Below, in pieces: positions 1 through 7,191 of a stretch of DNA of 11,560 bases. This stretch comes from Clostridiales bacterium UBA4698 (GTDB taxonomy: Bacteria > Bacillota > Clostridia > TANB77 > UBA1234). The position numbers were made by a program, and so were the translations under genes. The stretch covers positions 15,578 to 27,137 of the forward strand of contig DHKI01000031.1 of NCBI GenBank assembly GCA_002404755.1, written 5' to 3'. The notes under the pieces were generated by a model. It searched no databases. It had not been told where the DNA came from and saw only the letters and a list, made by a program, of their open reading frames with translations. Numbering within the stretch: position 1 is the stretch's first letter; every line of letters starts with the position of its first letter.

Positions 1-61
1 TGGCTAGAGCATTCGGTTCATACCCGACAGGTCGTAGGTTCGAGTCCCACATCCGCTACCA
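1..61 (+). tRNA. tRNA with CAT anticodon (probably elongator tRNA-Met), 5' end outside window
   Basis: The D-arm remnant, anticodon arm, T-arm and acceptor 3' strand are all visible. The anticodon loop is at 17-23 with CAT at 19-21. The T-loop TTCGAGT is flanked by GTAGG and CCCAC, with one A-C mismatch. The discriminator A and an encoded CCA end at 61. The anticodon stem lacks the run of three G-C pairs of initiator tRNA, so elongator Met is most likely; an Ile tRNA with a modified CAT anticodon cannot be excluded. The first part of the gene lies before the window. Confidence 0.92.
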
Positions 62-90
62 AGGCTTGGAACGTCGTTTCCAAGCCTTTT
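61..90 (+). terminator. Intrinsic terminator of the tRNA transcript
   Basis: An 11-bp perfect stem (61-71 with 78-88) closes a six-base loop and ends in TTTT. It begins at the last base of the encoded CCA, so it directly follows the tRNA. The 266 bases from here to the next gene hold no ORF or RNA structure that I can recognise. Confidence 0.85.
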
Positions 91-357
91 CTATATCACG
101 CTAATAAAATTAAAATTCTTCAACAGTTGAGGGAGTTACCTAAAATTTGATTTATGCCAACTTTTTGCCACACATTTTAAAGGTGAATGTAAAAATTAAT
201 ATCATTCCTAACTGACTTACCTCATTTTTCCCGTGTCCGAGTTTTTTCTTATTACTCACTTTAATCTTTTTGTTCCTTAACTTTAATTTATATCAAAATC
301 TAACTTTTATGAGTTCAATCTTGTTTTTTTGCACATAATATCTTTTGAGGTGTTTTT

Positions 358-1356
358 ATGTTTAAACCAGATGCTATTTACTATGAAAATGCTATTAAGA
401 GCTATGAATTAGGCATTTTTTTGTTAGAAAAATATAAGGATGTTCCAAAGTTTTTGATAGATAATCACAACAATATTCCAGAAATGCGCGAGCAAGAAAA
501 TACCGAATTTCCAACACTTAAAAAGCATTTGATAATCGGTGTTAGAAAGACACACAAGTATGAAGAAAACCATAAAGTTTCAGATTTTCTTGTGCCATAC
601 ACATCTTCTGGTTGCACGGCTATGTGTATGTATTGTTATTTAGTTTGTAATTACAATAAATGTGCATACCTAAGGCTATTTGTTAATCGTGAGCAAATGC
701 TTGAAAAAATCATTAAAACTACGAATAAAAGTGACAAAAATTTGTGCTTTGAGATTGGAAGCAATAGCGATTTAATACTTGAAAATACAATTACCAATAA
801 CCTTGTTTGGACAATCAAAAATTTTTCTAAATCGCCAAAAGGTCTTCTTACATTTCCAACAAAGTTTGATATGGTAGACCCTATTCTAGATATTCCTGGT
901 AAGGAGAGAGTAATTGTTAGAATGAGTGTTAATCCAGAAGAAATTATAAACAAAGTAGAATTCGGAACGTCTAGATTAAAAGATAGAATTATTGCCATAA
1001 ACAAATTAAGTGAAGCAGGCTATAAAGTTGGAATTTTAATTGCTCCGATAATATTAGTCCAAAATTGGAAGGAGCTCTATAAAGATCTGATTGTTAAGCT
1101 ATCTGATGAGCTTTCTTCAAAAGTAAAGGAAGATGTATTTTTCGAACTTATTTTTATGACTTACAGTTATATTCATAAAATGATAAACCACGATGCATTT
1201 CCAAATGCACCGGAGCTTTTTAATAAAGAACTTATGACAATGCGTGGCAGAGGCAAATACATGTATAAGACAAGCGTAAAAGACGAGGGAAAAGAATATA
1301 TGCAAAATCTGCTTAATGAGTACTTTCCTAGTAACAAAATTTTGTATATTGTTTAA
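358..1356 (+). CDS. splB: Spore photoproduct lyase-family radical SAM protein, catalytic cysteine apparently replaced
   Basis: This 332-aa protein matches the spore photoproduct lyase (SPL) family over its whole length. SPL is the radical SAM enzyme that splits the thymine dimer of UV-treated spores back into two thymines. Visible family motifs are IIGVRKTHK (59-67), the radical SAM cluster motif CxxxCxxC (C86, C90, C93) with the tyrosines at 92 and 94, LFVN (107-110), TKFD (168-171), GTSRLKDRI (203-211) and GRGKYMYK (297-304). Length is close to the roughly 340 aa of the Bacillus enzyme. The start is supported by GAGGTG at 347-352. The oddity is at the hydrogen-donor site. Bacillus subtilis has FEASCTSD with Cys141, while this protein has FEIGSNSD, which puts Ser135 at that position. 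Extra cysteines occur at C97, C102 and C130. It may be a paralogue with altered chemistry or a divergent SPL. Family call is strong; splitting of spore photoproduct is not assured. Confidence 0.85.
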   Translation: MFKPDAIYYENAIKSYELGIFLLEKYKDVPKFLIDNHNNIPEMREQENTEFPTLKKHLIIGVRKTHKYEENHKVSDFLVPYTSSGCTAMCMYCYLVCNYNKCAYLRLFVNREQMLEKIIKTTNKSDKNLCFEIGSNSDLILENTITNNLVWTIKNFSKSPKGLLTFPTKFDMVDPILDIPGKERVIVRMSVNPEEIINKVEFGTSRLKDRIIAINKLSEAGYKVGILIAPIILVQNWKELYKDLIVKLSDELSSKVKEDVFFELIFMTYSYIHKMINHDAFPNAPELFNKELMTMRGRGKYMYKTSVKDEGKEYMQNLLNEYFPSNKILYIV

Positions 1357-1457
1357 ATTGCTCAAAACAATTATCCTTCAAAACTGTTAAAATTACAGAT
1401 TGACACACAATTAGTTCAATGTTTATTAATTGTCATATTACACTAGAATTTTATATT

Positions 1458-1508
1458 TTGACAAATTTAAAGCACTAGAAAAAATCTTTTCTAGTGCTTT
1501 TTTGTCAA
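1458..1508. terminator. Bidirectional intrinsic terminator between convergent genes
   Basis: A perfect 14-bp stem (1469-1482 with 1487-1500) has a four-base loop AATC and runs into six T on the plus strand. An outer stem TTGACAAA/TTTGTCAA (1458-1465 with 1501-1508) extends it. The plus-strand T tract is the better one and would end the lyase transcript. Read from the minus strand the stem is followed by TTTAAATTTG and can end the 104-aa gene, whose TGA lies in the outer stem. Confidence 0.85.
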
Positions 1509-1819
1509 TTAACTGATGATTGTATGCTTTCGAAAAACTTCTCACGTTTTTCCATTGTCTGAAACACAAGTTCGAAGCACATTTCGCATCTCGTTTTTTC
1601 AAACCATTCCAGCTTCTCAATTTTAGGCAAATTGCCAAATTTTTCGGATATTTGCTCCATACTTGTGTTGCTACTAGGAACGCCGTCGAATCTGATTGCC
1701 ATGCAAATAAAGTAAAAAAGCCTTACGAAAAGCCCTTCTTCATATCCAGGTGGACAAATACCTTTAAACTGTACCGTTGCTAATAAAGGCTCCTTCCTTA
1801 CGAACCAAAAAAGGATCAT
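1505..1819 (-). CDS. Hypothetical protein, 104 aa, unrecognised
   Basis: I do not recognise this family. The start is the ATG at 1819, because a strong GGAGGAG site (1825-1831) precedes it. The longer reading from 1855 would translate that site and has no ribosome binding site of its own. A consensus-like promoter lies just upstream and a terminator begins at its stop, so it looks like an independent short transcript. The protein starts MILFWFVRKEP. A hydrophobic, aromatic first half contains a CPPGYEEG turn, and the second half is charged, with KIEKLEWFEKTRCEMCFE and a CxxC pair. There is no clear signal peptide or full transmembrane helix. The plus-strand reading of the same region lacks a matching start site and looks like a shadow. 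Confidence 0.6.
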   Translation of the reverse strand: MILFWFVRKEPLLATVQFKGICPPGYEEGLFVRLFYFICMAIRFDGVPSSNTSMEQISEKFGNLPKIEKLEWFEKTRCEMCFELVFQTMEKREKFFESIQSSVN

Positions 1820-1855
1820 AATCTCTCCTCCAAAAACTTTTTCTTTCTTCGACAA

Positions 1856-1884
1856 ATTCTATCATAATATTACATTTTTTTCAA
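1856..1884 (-). promoter_or_regulatory. Sigma-A-type promoter for the 104-aa gene
   Basis: On the minus strand TTGAAA (1884-1879) and TAGAAT (1861-1856) are separated by 17 bases, each box one mismatch from consensus. It sits in the short gap after the permease stop, about 37 bases before the start codon of the small gene. Confidence 0.55.
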
Positions 1885-1892
1885 TATATTTC

Positions 1893-3065
1893 TTAATTTG
1901 TTCTCAAAGCTTTTATCGGGTCCATTTTTGCTGCTTTATACGCTGGAAATAATCCAAAAACAACCCCTATAATTAATGATACTATAAGCGATATCAATAT
2001 CCACTTCACAGAATAAACTGCTGGTACTAAATCTAACTTTCCTATTATTGTTATGCCTATGCAACCTATTAGTATGCCTGTTATTCCTCCAAGTAGTGTT
2101 ATTATTAGACTTTCTATCAAAAATTGAACTAAAATATTTATTTTTCTTGCTCCAATTGCCTTTCTTATCCCTATTTCCCTCGTTCTCTCAGTGACAGAAA
2201 CAATCATTATATTCATTATTCCTATTCCGCCGACGACCAAAGAAATAGCCGCAATTCCGGCAAGCACTATTGAAAGTGTATCCGTGACACTGCTTAATGT
2301 TTCAAGCATAGCTTGTTGACTTGTAACTCTATAATAATCCTCATTTTCATAAAGCTTATAAAGCATATTCTCCATATTTTCTTTTAGACTATCCACATTG
2401 TCTGCATTTTCTGCTCTGACATATATTGTACTAACAGCTCCTGCTCTACTTATTCTTTGAGCCACCGTATAAGGGATAATTATTGTATCATCAGCAGTTC
2501 CTTCTTCACCATCTTCAGTCTGAGTTAATATTCCAACAATTTTGAAACTTTTATTGTTAAATTTAACATAGGAACCAACCGCATCGCCATCAGGGAACAA
2601 TTCATTTGCGACATATGTTCCGACAACAGCAACATTTAGAGAACCTTTAATATCAAATGATGTCAAAAATCTCCCCTCTTGCACAGTTTTATCCTGAACT
2701 GTTGCATAATTCTCATTTGTTCCAACATAATTCGTTGATATCGATGTGTTCTTAGAATTTTTTATGTATACATTTCCATTTAAAACTGGTGCATAATTTT
2801 CAATCTCATCTATTTTGTCTAATTCTTCTGCAACGGTGTCATATGTAACATCTGACGTTCTTCTCCCCATCAAATTAACAGTTAGCATATTAGTACCTAT
2901 GCTTTCAATGTTACTAGTTATACTTTTAGTGCTTCCTTCAGCAAAACCAACAGCTATTATTACGGCACTTACGCCAATTATAACACCTAGCATTGTCAGA
3001 AATGTACGTAATTTATTAGACAAAATACTACTGATTGCCATTTTAAAGCTTAACCAAAAACTCAT
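1893..3065 (-). CDS. MacB/YknZ-like ABC transporter permease
   Basis: This 390-aa protein has the MacB/FtsX permease layout. A first transmembrane helix (about 21-42, LTMLGVIIGVSAVIIAVGF) is followed by a long extracellular domain (about 45-260) and three C-terminal helices. The conserved cytoplasmic segment VTERTREIGIRKAIGARK follows the second helix and the ending DPIKALR is typical of the family. It has no nucleotide-binding domain, so it is the separate-permease type (YknZ) and not full-length MacB. A good AAGGAGG site precedes the ATG and only 11 bases separate it from the adaptor gene upstream, so the two are surely co-transcribed. These systems export peptides, toxins or drugs in a tripartite complex; the substrate cannot be told. 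No ATPase gene lies next to it in this window. Confidence 0.92.
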   Translation of the reverse strand: MSFWLSFKMAISSILSNKLRTFLTMLGVIIGVSAVIIAVGFAEGSTKSITSNIESIGTNMLTVNLMGRRTSDVTYDTVAEELDKIDEIENYAPVLNGNVYIKNSKNTSISTNYVGTNENYATVQDKTVQEGRFLTSFDIKGSLNVAVVGTYVANELFPDGDAVGSYVKFNNKSFKIVGILTQTEDGEEGTADDTIIIPYTVAQRISRAGAVSTIYVRAENADNVDSLKENMENMLYKLYENEDYYRVTSQQAMLETLSSVTDTLSIVLAGIAAISLVVGGIGIMNIMIVSVTERTREIGIRKAIGARKINILVQFLIESLIITLLGGITGILIGCIGITIIGKLDLVPAVYSVKWILISLIVSLIIGVVFGLFPAYKAAKMDPIKALRTN

Positions 3066-3076
3066 CTTGTACCTCC

Positions 3077-4741
3077 TTACATACCAGGCATACCGCCACC
3101 ATTTGGCATTCCGCCTCTTCCATTCGAGCCTCCCATGTTCATTGGAGCACCACCACCCATTCCGCCGAAACCACCGAATGAATTATTTCCTTTATTTTCG
3201 TTTGAAGTATTAGACGTTCCTTTTACTAGTTGAGGCAATATCACACTCTGACCTTCTTCTAGTCCTGAAATAATCTCAATATTATCTTCATCATAAATTC
3301 CTGTTTCAACTTCTTTTTCTGTTCCATCCTCTAATGTAACGTAGTATTTATCTCCTCTTGTAGTTACAGCCTCCACTGGAATTGTTAAAATATTTTCTTT
3401 GCTTTCAATTATAATTTCGGCACTACAATTCATGCCCATTTTTATCGAATCATTTCCTTCTAATGATATTGTAACAGGATATGTTGTAACACTATTCATT
3501 GAAGTTCCCTCAAGTGCTATTTCTGAAACTGTTCCAATCATAGGCTCTTTTTCCGTATCCGAAATTGCATCTATTGTAACTTTAACCTCTTGACCGATTT
3601 TCACATCTAAAATATCCAATTCGTCAACATCTATTTGGAATTCAACATCATAATTGTTTACAACCTTAGCTAAGCTACTTTCTGCACGTACATAATCGCC
3701 AACTGATACATTTAAAGACGTTATAACTCCATCTATTGGCGATGTTATTGTGTAAAAGCTTATATCACTTTTGGTATCCGCTAAATCCTCATATAAATCA
3801 GAAAGATTTTCTCTAGCACTTTGGTAATTATCCTGCAAATCGTCATTTTCTAAAATCATCACCAAATCACCTTGATGCACGTAATCACCATTTCTGACAT
3901 TCAAAGTCTTTACCGTTCCAGATGATGGAGCTCTAAATTTTGTGCTCTCTTTTTTAGTAAATTTAGAATTTGAATATGACTTTATAGAAAAGTCATCTCT
4001 TATTATAGTTGCGATAGCTTCAACACCTTCTACCGTATAGCCAGGGTTCTTAATTGTCACTTCGACTTCCTGAAGTGGTGTTCCAATATCAGATAAACTA
4101 ATTTCATCACTTACATACGTTACTTCTCCTGTAAGTGTTAAAAAATTTCCAACTAACATTATACTTGCATAATCTCCAACGTTGATTTTGGCATTTTCAT
4201 TATAATTAAACGAGCATTTCAAAATATATACATCCTCATCCGTAGTATTAAAAATCACAGAATTTTTATTTACAGTATCACCAACTGATAAGGTAAGATT
4301 CGAAATATAGCCATCACTTGTAGCATAAACATTTAAGTTTGAAATATCGTTCTTGTACTCACTTATAGTCTTATTTTGGCTAGAAATATTTTTCTCTATT
4401 GAACGTATCTTTGAATTCAAATCGCTATCATCCAGCACAAATAAGACATCGCCCTTCGAGACCCTATCTCCAACAGATACTTTCACTTCTTTAACATCCG
4501 CCGCAACTTCTGAAGAAATTGTTTTTGTACTAGCAGATGATATCGTTCCAGAACCTGTTATGCTTGTTGTTATATTACCTAAACTTGCCTTCGATGTAAT
4601 AGGTTTCGCAGCATATGTCTTTTTCATTCTAAATTTGTTTCCTCCAAAATATCCAACTCCCACTACGACTAACAAAACTACAATCACGGCAAACATTATA
4701 ATTCTTCTGTGCCTGCCAAAAAACGAACTCTTTACTAACAT
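3077..4741 (-). CDS. Membrane-fusion (HlyD/YknX-like) efflux adaptor with two lipoyl modules and a Gly/Met tail
   Basis: This 554-aa protein is the adaptor partner of the downstream permease. A single membrane anchor spans about 14-34 after a basic start. Two lipoyl-type modules follow. The first has halves at about 78-105 (EVAADVKEVKVSVGDRVSKGD) and 138-166 around a short coiled coil, then a beta-barrel-like part at 170-250. The second has halves at about 268-300 and 333-362, again around a coiled coil, then a barrel (365-445) and a membrane-proximal domain (450-505). A single module is usual, which explains the length. The last 40 residues are rich in Gly, Met and Asn (GGFGGMGGG, GGMPNGGGMPGM), a low-complexity tail. 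AGGAGG precedes the ATG. It probably bridges the permease and the cell wall side. Confidence 0.9.
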   Translation of the reverse strand: MLVKSSFFGRHRRIIMFAVIVVLLVVVGVGYFGGNKFRMKKTYAAKPITSKASLGNITTSITGSGTISSASTKTISSEVAADVKEVKVSVGDRVSKGDVLFVLDDSDLNSKIRSIEKNISSQNKTISEYKNDISNLNVYATSDGYISNLTLSVGDTVNKNSVIFNTTDEDVYILKCSFNYNENAKINVGDYASIMLVGNFLTLTGEVTYVSDEISLSDIGTPLQEVEVTIKNPGYTVEGVEAIATIIRDDFSIKSYSNSKFTKKESTKFRAPSSGTVKTLNVRNGDYVHQGDLVMILENDDLQDNYQSARENLSDLYEDLADTKSDISFYTITSPIDGVITSLNVSVGDYVRAESSLAKVVNNYDVEFQIDVDELDILDVKIGQEVKVTIDAISDTEKEPMIGTVSEIALEGTSMNSVTTYPVTISLEGNDSIKMGMNCSAEIIIESKENILTIPVEAVTTRGDKYYVTLEDGTEKEVETGIYDEDNIEIISGLEEGQSVILPQLVKGTSNTSNENKGNNSFGGFGGMGGGAPMNMGGSNGRGGMPNGGGMPGM

Positions 4742-4904
4742 ATTAACCTCCTATATTCAAGCCATGGAATGTAGGATTCTCTTAAAGAATTCATATACCC
4801 ACTAGCCTATATTTAATGTGCTTCACCAATATAACTACTTACCTCACACATTTTCTATATCATATAAGCCTAAAGTGAATTTTTTATGGTCTAACAATGT
4901 AAAA

Positions 4905-4960
4905 AACGAAAAAAAGAAATGTCCATATTGTGCACAAATTGTGTATTTTATAGACATTTC
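4905..4960 (-). terminator. Intrinsic terminator of the tagA-like gene
   Basis: On the minus strand GAAATGTC (4960-4953) pairs with GACATTTC (4923-4916). An inner CACAATTTGTG hairpin lies within, and the stem is followed by CTTTTTTT, CG and TTTTTT. It begins just past the stop at 4967. It separates this gene from the efflux genes on the same strand, which therefore need their own promoter in the remaining gap; I could not pick a convincing one. Confidence 0.7.
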
Positions 4961-4966
4961 TGTATT

Positions 4967-5686
4967 CTATTTACTCTTTTTAACTTCCTTTATGAACTTA
5001 GGTAACACAAGCATTCTCTTCCATCTAGAAGGTTGTTTTAATAATCTATAGAACCATTCCAAATGCATTTTTATAAATATTTTAGGTGCTCTCTTCACTT
5101 CACCTGCCAATACATCTATGCTTCCGCCACATCCAATTCCAATCTTGAAAAAGCCTTCGTTTTTATATTTATTTATTATTTTTTCTTGTTTTGGAAAGCC
5201 AACTCCGACAAGTAAAACATCTGGCTTTAACTCGCGGATTTCATCAACGATTGCCTTTTCTTCTTCATCACTAAAATATCCAGTATGTGTTCCTAAAATC
5301 TTAATATTAGGATATTTTTCTTCTACTTTTTGCTTTGCTTCTTCTGCGAAACCAGGCTTACTTCCCCAAAAATAAAAAGAAATTGACCCATCTTTGCCTT
5401 TTTCTAAAAGATTGCAGATTAGGTCATACCCTGCAACTCTCTCCTTAAGTGGAGTTCCAAGAATATTTCCAGCTTTTATTATTCCTATTCCATCAGGTAT
5501 AACAAGCTCTGCCTCGTTTATAACCTTCTTAAAATCTTCATCTTCTTTAGCCTTCATAACTATTTCAGGATTTGGAGTAACAACCAAATTTCCCTTTTCG
5601 CCCTTTATAAATTCCATACATCTATCTACTGCTTCTTGCATATTAACATTATCAAAATTAACACCTAAAACACTTACTTTATCCAT
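4967..5686 (-). CDS. tagA: WecG/TagA/CpsF-family glycosyltransferase (probable UDP-ManNAc:GlcNAc-PP-undecaprenol transferase)
   Basis: This is a full-length 239-aa GT26 (WecG/TagA/CpsF) enzyme. TagA adds N-acetylmannosamine to undecaprenyl-PP-GlcNAc on the cytoplasmic membrane face, the first committed step of wall teichoic acid linkage-unit synthesis. Motifs seen are TPNPEIVM (37-44), PDGIG (64-68), KERVAGYDL (81-89), VGVGFPKQE (160-168), GCGGSIDVLAG (185-195) and APKIF...LEWFYRLLKQPSRWKR (200-224). Thr37 and Asp65 coincide with the active-site residues reported for Thermoanaerobacter TagA. Arg214, Arg221 and Arg224 fit its C-terminal membrane-binding appendage. AGGAGG precedes the ATG. It stands alone, with its own promoter and terminator and no other wall polymer gene in view, so the polymer it serves is not known. 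Confidence 0.9.
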   Translation of the reverse strand: MDKVSVLGVNFDNVNMQEAVDRCMEFIKGEKGNLVVTPNPEIVMKAKEDEDFKKVINEAELVIPDGIGIIKAGNILGTPLKERVAGYDLICNLLEKGKDGSISFYFWGSKPGFAEEAKQKVEEKYPNIKILGTHTGYFSDEEEKAIVDEIRELKPDVLLVGVGFPKQEKIINKYKNEGFFKIGIGCGGSIDVLAGEVKRAPKIFIKMHLEWFYRLLKQPSRWKRMLVLPKFIKEVKKSK

Positions 5687-5795
5687 ATAAACCTCCTATA
5701 CCTATCCTTTGTAAAAACAAATTTACTCCGCCACTTATTTTTAGATAATGCTTTTTATACGCTAGTTAACATTACCTTGTCCGGCAGCTAAACAT

Positions 5796-5825
5796 ATGAT
5801 ACCATTTTAAGCCAATCATTGTCAA
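5796..5825 (-). promoter_or_regulatory. Sigma-A-type promoter for the tagA-like gene
   Basis: On the minus strand a perfect TTGACA (5825-5820) and TATCAT (5801-5796) lie 18 bases apart. Transcription would start near 5789 and leave a leader of about 100 bases before the ATG at 5686. I see only weak pairing in that leader (GGTAATG with CATTATC on the minus strand). Confidence 0.6.
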
Positions 5826-5841
5826 TAAAGGCTAAAATTGG

Positions 5842-5870
5842 TTGATTTTTATGTAAATCTGATGTATAAT
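5842..5870 (+). promoter_or_regulatory. Sigma-A-type promoter for the YqhQ-like gene
   Basis: TTGATT (5842-5847) and a perfect TATAAT (5865-5870) are separated by exactly 17 bases. The start would fall near 5877, about 30 bases before the ATG at 5909, which has a GAGG site at 5897-5900. It lies back to back with the minus-strand promoter, so the two -35 boxes are only 16 bases apart. Confidence 0.7.
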
Positions 5871-5908
5871 ATTAGTGTTGTAAAAAAATTTTTAACGAGG
5901 TAATATAT

Positions 5909-6577
5909 ATGACTTCTACCCACAGAAAGTATTTAGCCTGCTTAGAAGACAGCATCTTTTTCACCCAGTACGTCAGCGAAACTGATGAACTCGTCGAAGT
6001 TGTCAACGTTTGTAACAAAGATAAAGATTATAACTACAAATTCAGTCATTATCAGTCTTCAGCCCTTATAGTTGCCTTTATCGTTGACATTGCATTGTTT
6101 GCTTATTCAGCAATCGTAGAGAATTCTAGCTTGTTTGTAGCATTCGCTTCCTTCGCACTCATACTCTCACCGAAACTCTTCAACTTCATCTTCAAGGTTT
6201 TTCTCTACAAATTCGGAAGCGAGAAATGGAAAAAAGCAGCCCGGACACATGCGGCAATTCATATGGTAATGAATGCATACGAAGAATATCAACGTGTGCC
6301 TACACTCGAAGAAGCACAAAGTTCTTCGAGGTATACCGAAAACTGCAAGAGTTTTTCAAAAGAATTTGCTCTTTTCCTTTACTCATGCGTTTTCGTGCTT
6401 GTTGCAATATTCAATTTCAATACGATTATTTGCGTTCTTATCTCAACTGCCGTGTCATTAATTTTCAACATCATGAAACGACGTCTTGTATTCTTAGAGC
6501 GACTTATACTTTCTAACCCTACCGAGAGCGATATAATTTTTGTGATTAATCAACTCAAGGTTCTTGAAAACAATTGA
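5909..6577 (+). CDS. Integral membrane protein, probable diverged YqhQ/DUF1385 relative
   Basis: This 222-aa protein has hydrophobic segments at about 51-70, 74-100, 153-170 and 171-188. Between the second and third lies HAAIHMVMNAYE (114-125), then SRYTENC (140-146). This is the layout of the YqhQ (DUF1385) signature, HGAEH...YE...SRxHPxCGTSF. The ending NPTESDIIFVINQLKVLEN also resembles the YqhQ end (P, acidic residues, then xVAIxALKxVL). Differences are that the Glu of HGAEH is Ile, the GTSF after the Cys is KSFS, and the protein is shorter than the roughly 300-aa YqhQ. YqhQ is a membrane protein of poorly defined function. Codon choice is richer in C (CTC, GCC, CGT, CGG) than in neighbouring genes, which may mean transfer. 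Family assignment is from remembered motifs. Confidence 0.55.
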   Translation: MTSTHRKYLACLEDSIFFTQYVSETDELVEVVNVCNKDKDYNYKFSHYQSSALIVAFIVDIALFAYSAIVENSSLFVAFASFALILSPKLFNFIFKVFLYKFGSEKWKKAARTHAAIHMVMNAYEEYQRVPTLEEAQSSSRYTENCKSFSKEFALFLYSCVFVLVAIFNFNTIICVLISTAVSLIFNIMKRRLVFLERLILSNPTESDIIFVINQLKVLENN

Positions 6578-6599
6578 ATATTTTTCATTTAAAATATTC
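6576..6599 (+). other. AT-rich hairpin overlapping a stop codon
   Basis: GAATATTTT (6576-6584) and AAAATATTC (6591-6599) form a perfect 9-bp inverted repeat that begins inside the TGA of the YqhQ-like gene. No T run follows, so it may protect the transcript end and is not a terminator. Confidence 0.4.
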
Positions 6600-6617
6600 A
6601 GAAATTTCAGTATAAAT

Positions 6618-6664
6618 AAAGAGATCAAATTGTTAAGTAAAACTTACATTTTGGTCTCTTTTTC
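6618..6664 (+). terminator. Intrinsic terminator after the YqhQ-like gene
   Basis: A 12-bp stem (6618-6629 with 6650-6661, one G-U pair on the plus strand) continues inward through TAAGT/ACTTA and ends in a T tract at 6659-6663. The G-U pair favours the plus strand. It separates this gene from the tsaE operon. Confidence 0.8.
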
Positions 6665-6693
6665 TTTACAATTTAAAGTAAGTGATATAAAAT
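6665..6693 (+). promoter_or_regulatory. Probable promoter of the tsaE operon
   Basis: TTTACA (6665-6670) and TAAAAT (6688-6693) are 17 bases apart, just after the terminator and about 30 bases before the ATG at 6724. TATAAA two bases earlier is an alternative -10 with a shorter spacer. Confidence 0.45.
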
Positions 6694-6723
6694 ATTTTAA
6701 GTAATAAATGAAAGGAAAATGAT

Positions 6724-7191
6724 ATGTTAAGTATAGATTCTACATCAGTAAATTCTACAAAAGAACTTGGCAAAAAATTTGCACAATTCTTAAAAAAAAG
6801 AGACGTTATCGTTTTAACAGGCGATTTAGGAGCCGGAAAAACGATGTTTGTTTCTGGTTTTTTAAGTTTCTATGGCAAAGAAAACGAAGCAGCAAGCCCT
6901 ACATTCACAATAGTAAACGAGCATGACTTGTCAAAAGGACTTAAGCTTTTTCACTTCGATGTTTATAGACTAGACTTTGAAGAAGAGTTTACCGCAATAG
7001 GTGGCGAAGAGTTCTTCGATAATGGAATATGCATAATCGAATGGGGCGAAAAAATAAAAAATTTATTGCCAAAAGAATATTTAAAAATAAACATCGAAAA
7101 GGATACTACTAACAATGATTTGCGTAAAATATCTTTTATTCCTCATGGCGAAAAATATGAAAATTTAGTTAAGGAAGTGTTAAACATATGA
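6724..7191 (+). CDS. tsaE: tRNA N6-threonylcarbamoyladenosine biosynthesis ATPase TsaE
   Basis: TsaE is the small P-loop ATPase that cycles the TsaB-TsaD complex in making t6A at position 37 of ANN-decoding tRNAs in the cytoplasm. The 155-aa length is standard. Motifs are the Walker A GDLGAGKT (33-40), the SPTFTIVNEH loop (58-67), HFDVYRL (77-83) and IIEWGEK (104-110). AAAGGA at 6711-6716 supports the ATG. The stop overlaps the next start as ATGA, so tsaE and tsaB are translationally coupled. Confidence 0.95.
   Translation: MLSIDSTSVNSTKELGKKFAQFLKKRDVIVLTGDLGAGKTMFVSGFLSFYGKENEAASPTFTIVNEHDLSKGLKLFHFDVYRLDFEEEFTAIGGEEFFDNGICIIEWGEKIKNLLPKEYLKINIEKDTTNNDLRKISFIPHGEKYENLVKEVLNI

Noticed and set aside
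310..340. Sigma-G-like promoter before the lyase gene (TGAGTT, 18 bases, CATAATA)
   Set aside because: The -10 fits CATnnTA, but the -35 is poor and the implied start near 347 would fall on the ribosome binding site, so I do not list it as a feature.
1405..1440. Imperfect inverted repeat TGAC/AATTA ... TAATT/GTCA after the lyase gene
   Set aside because: The stem is interrupted and has no T run, and the strong terminator at 1458-1508 already explains transcript ending.
1520..1783. Plus-strand ORF opposite the 104-aa gene
   Set aside because: No ribosome binding site or promoter, and it starts inside the terminator region. The minus-strand gene has all the signals.
4818..5051. Plus-strand ORF over the tagA terminator
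   Set aside because: It spans the terminator and the 3' end of tagA and has no ribosome binding site; a shadow.
6226..6516. Overlapping ORFs inside the YqhQ-like gene
   Set aside because: Alternative frames of a gene with clear membrane helices and motifs; no start signals of their own.
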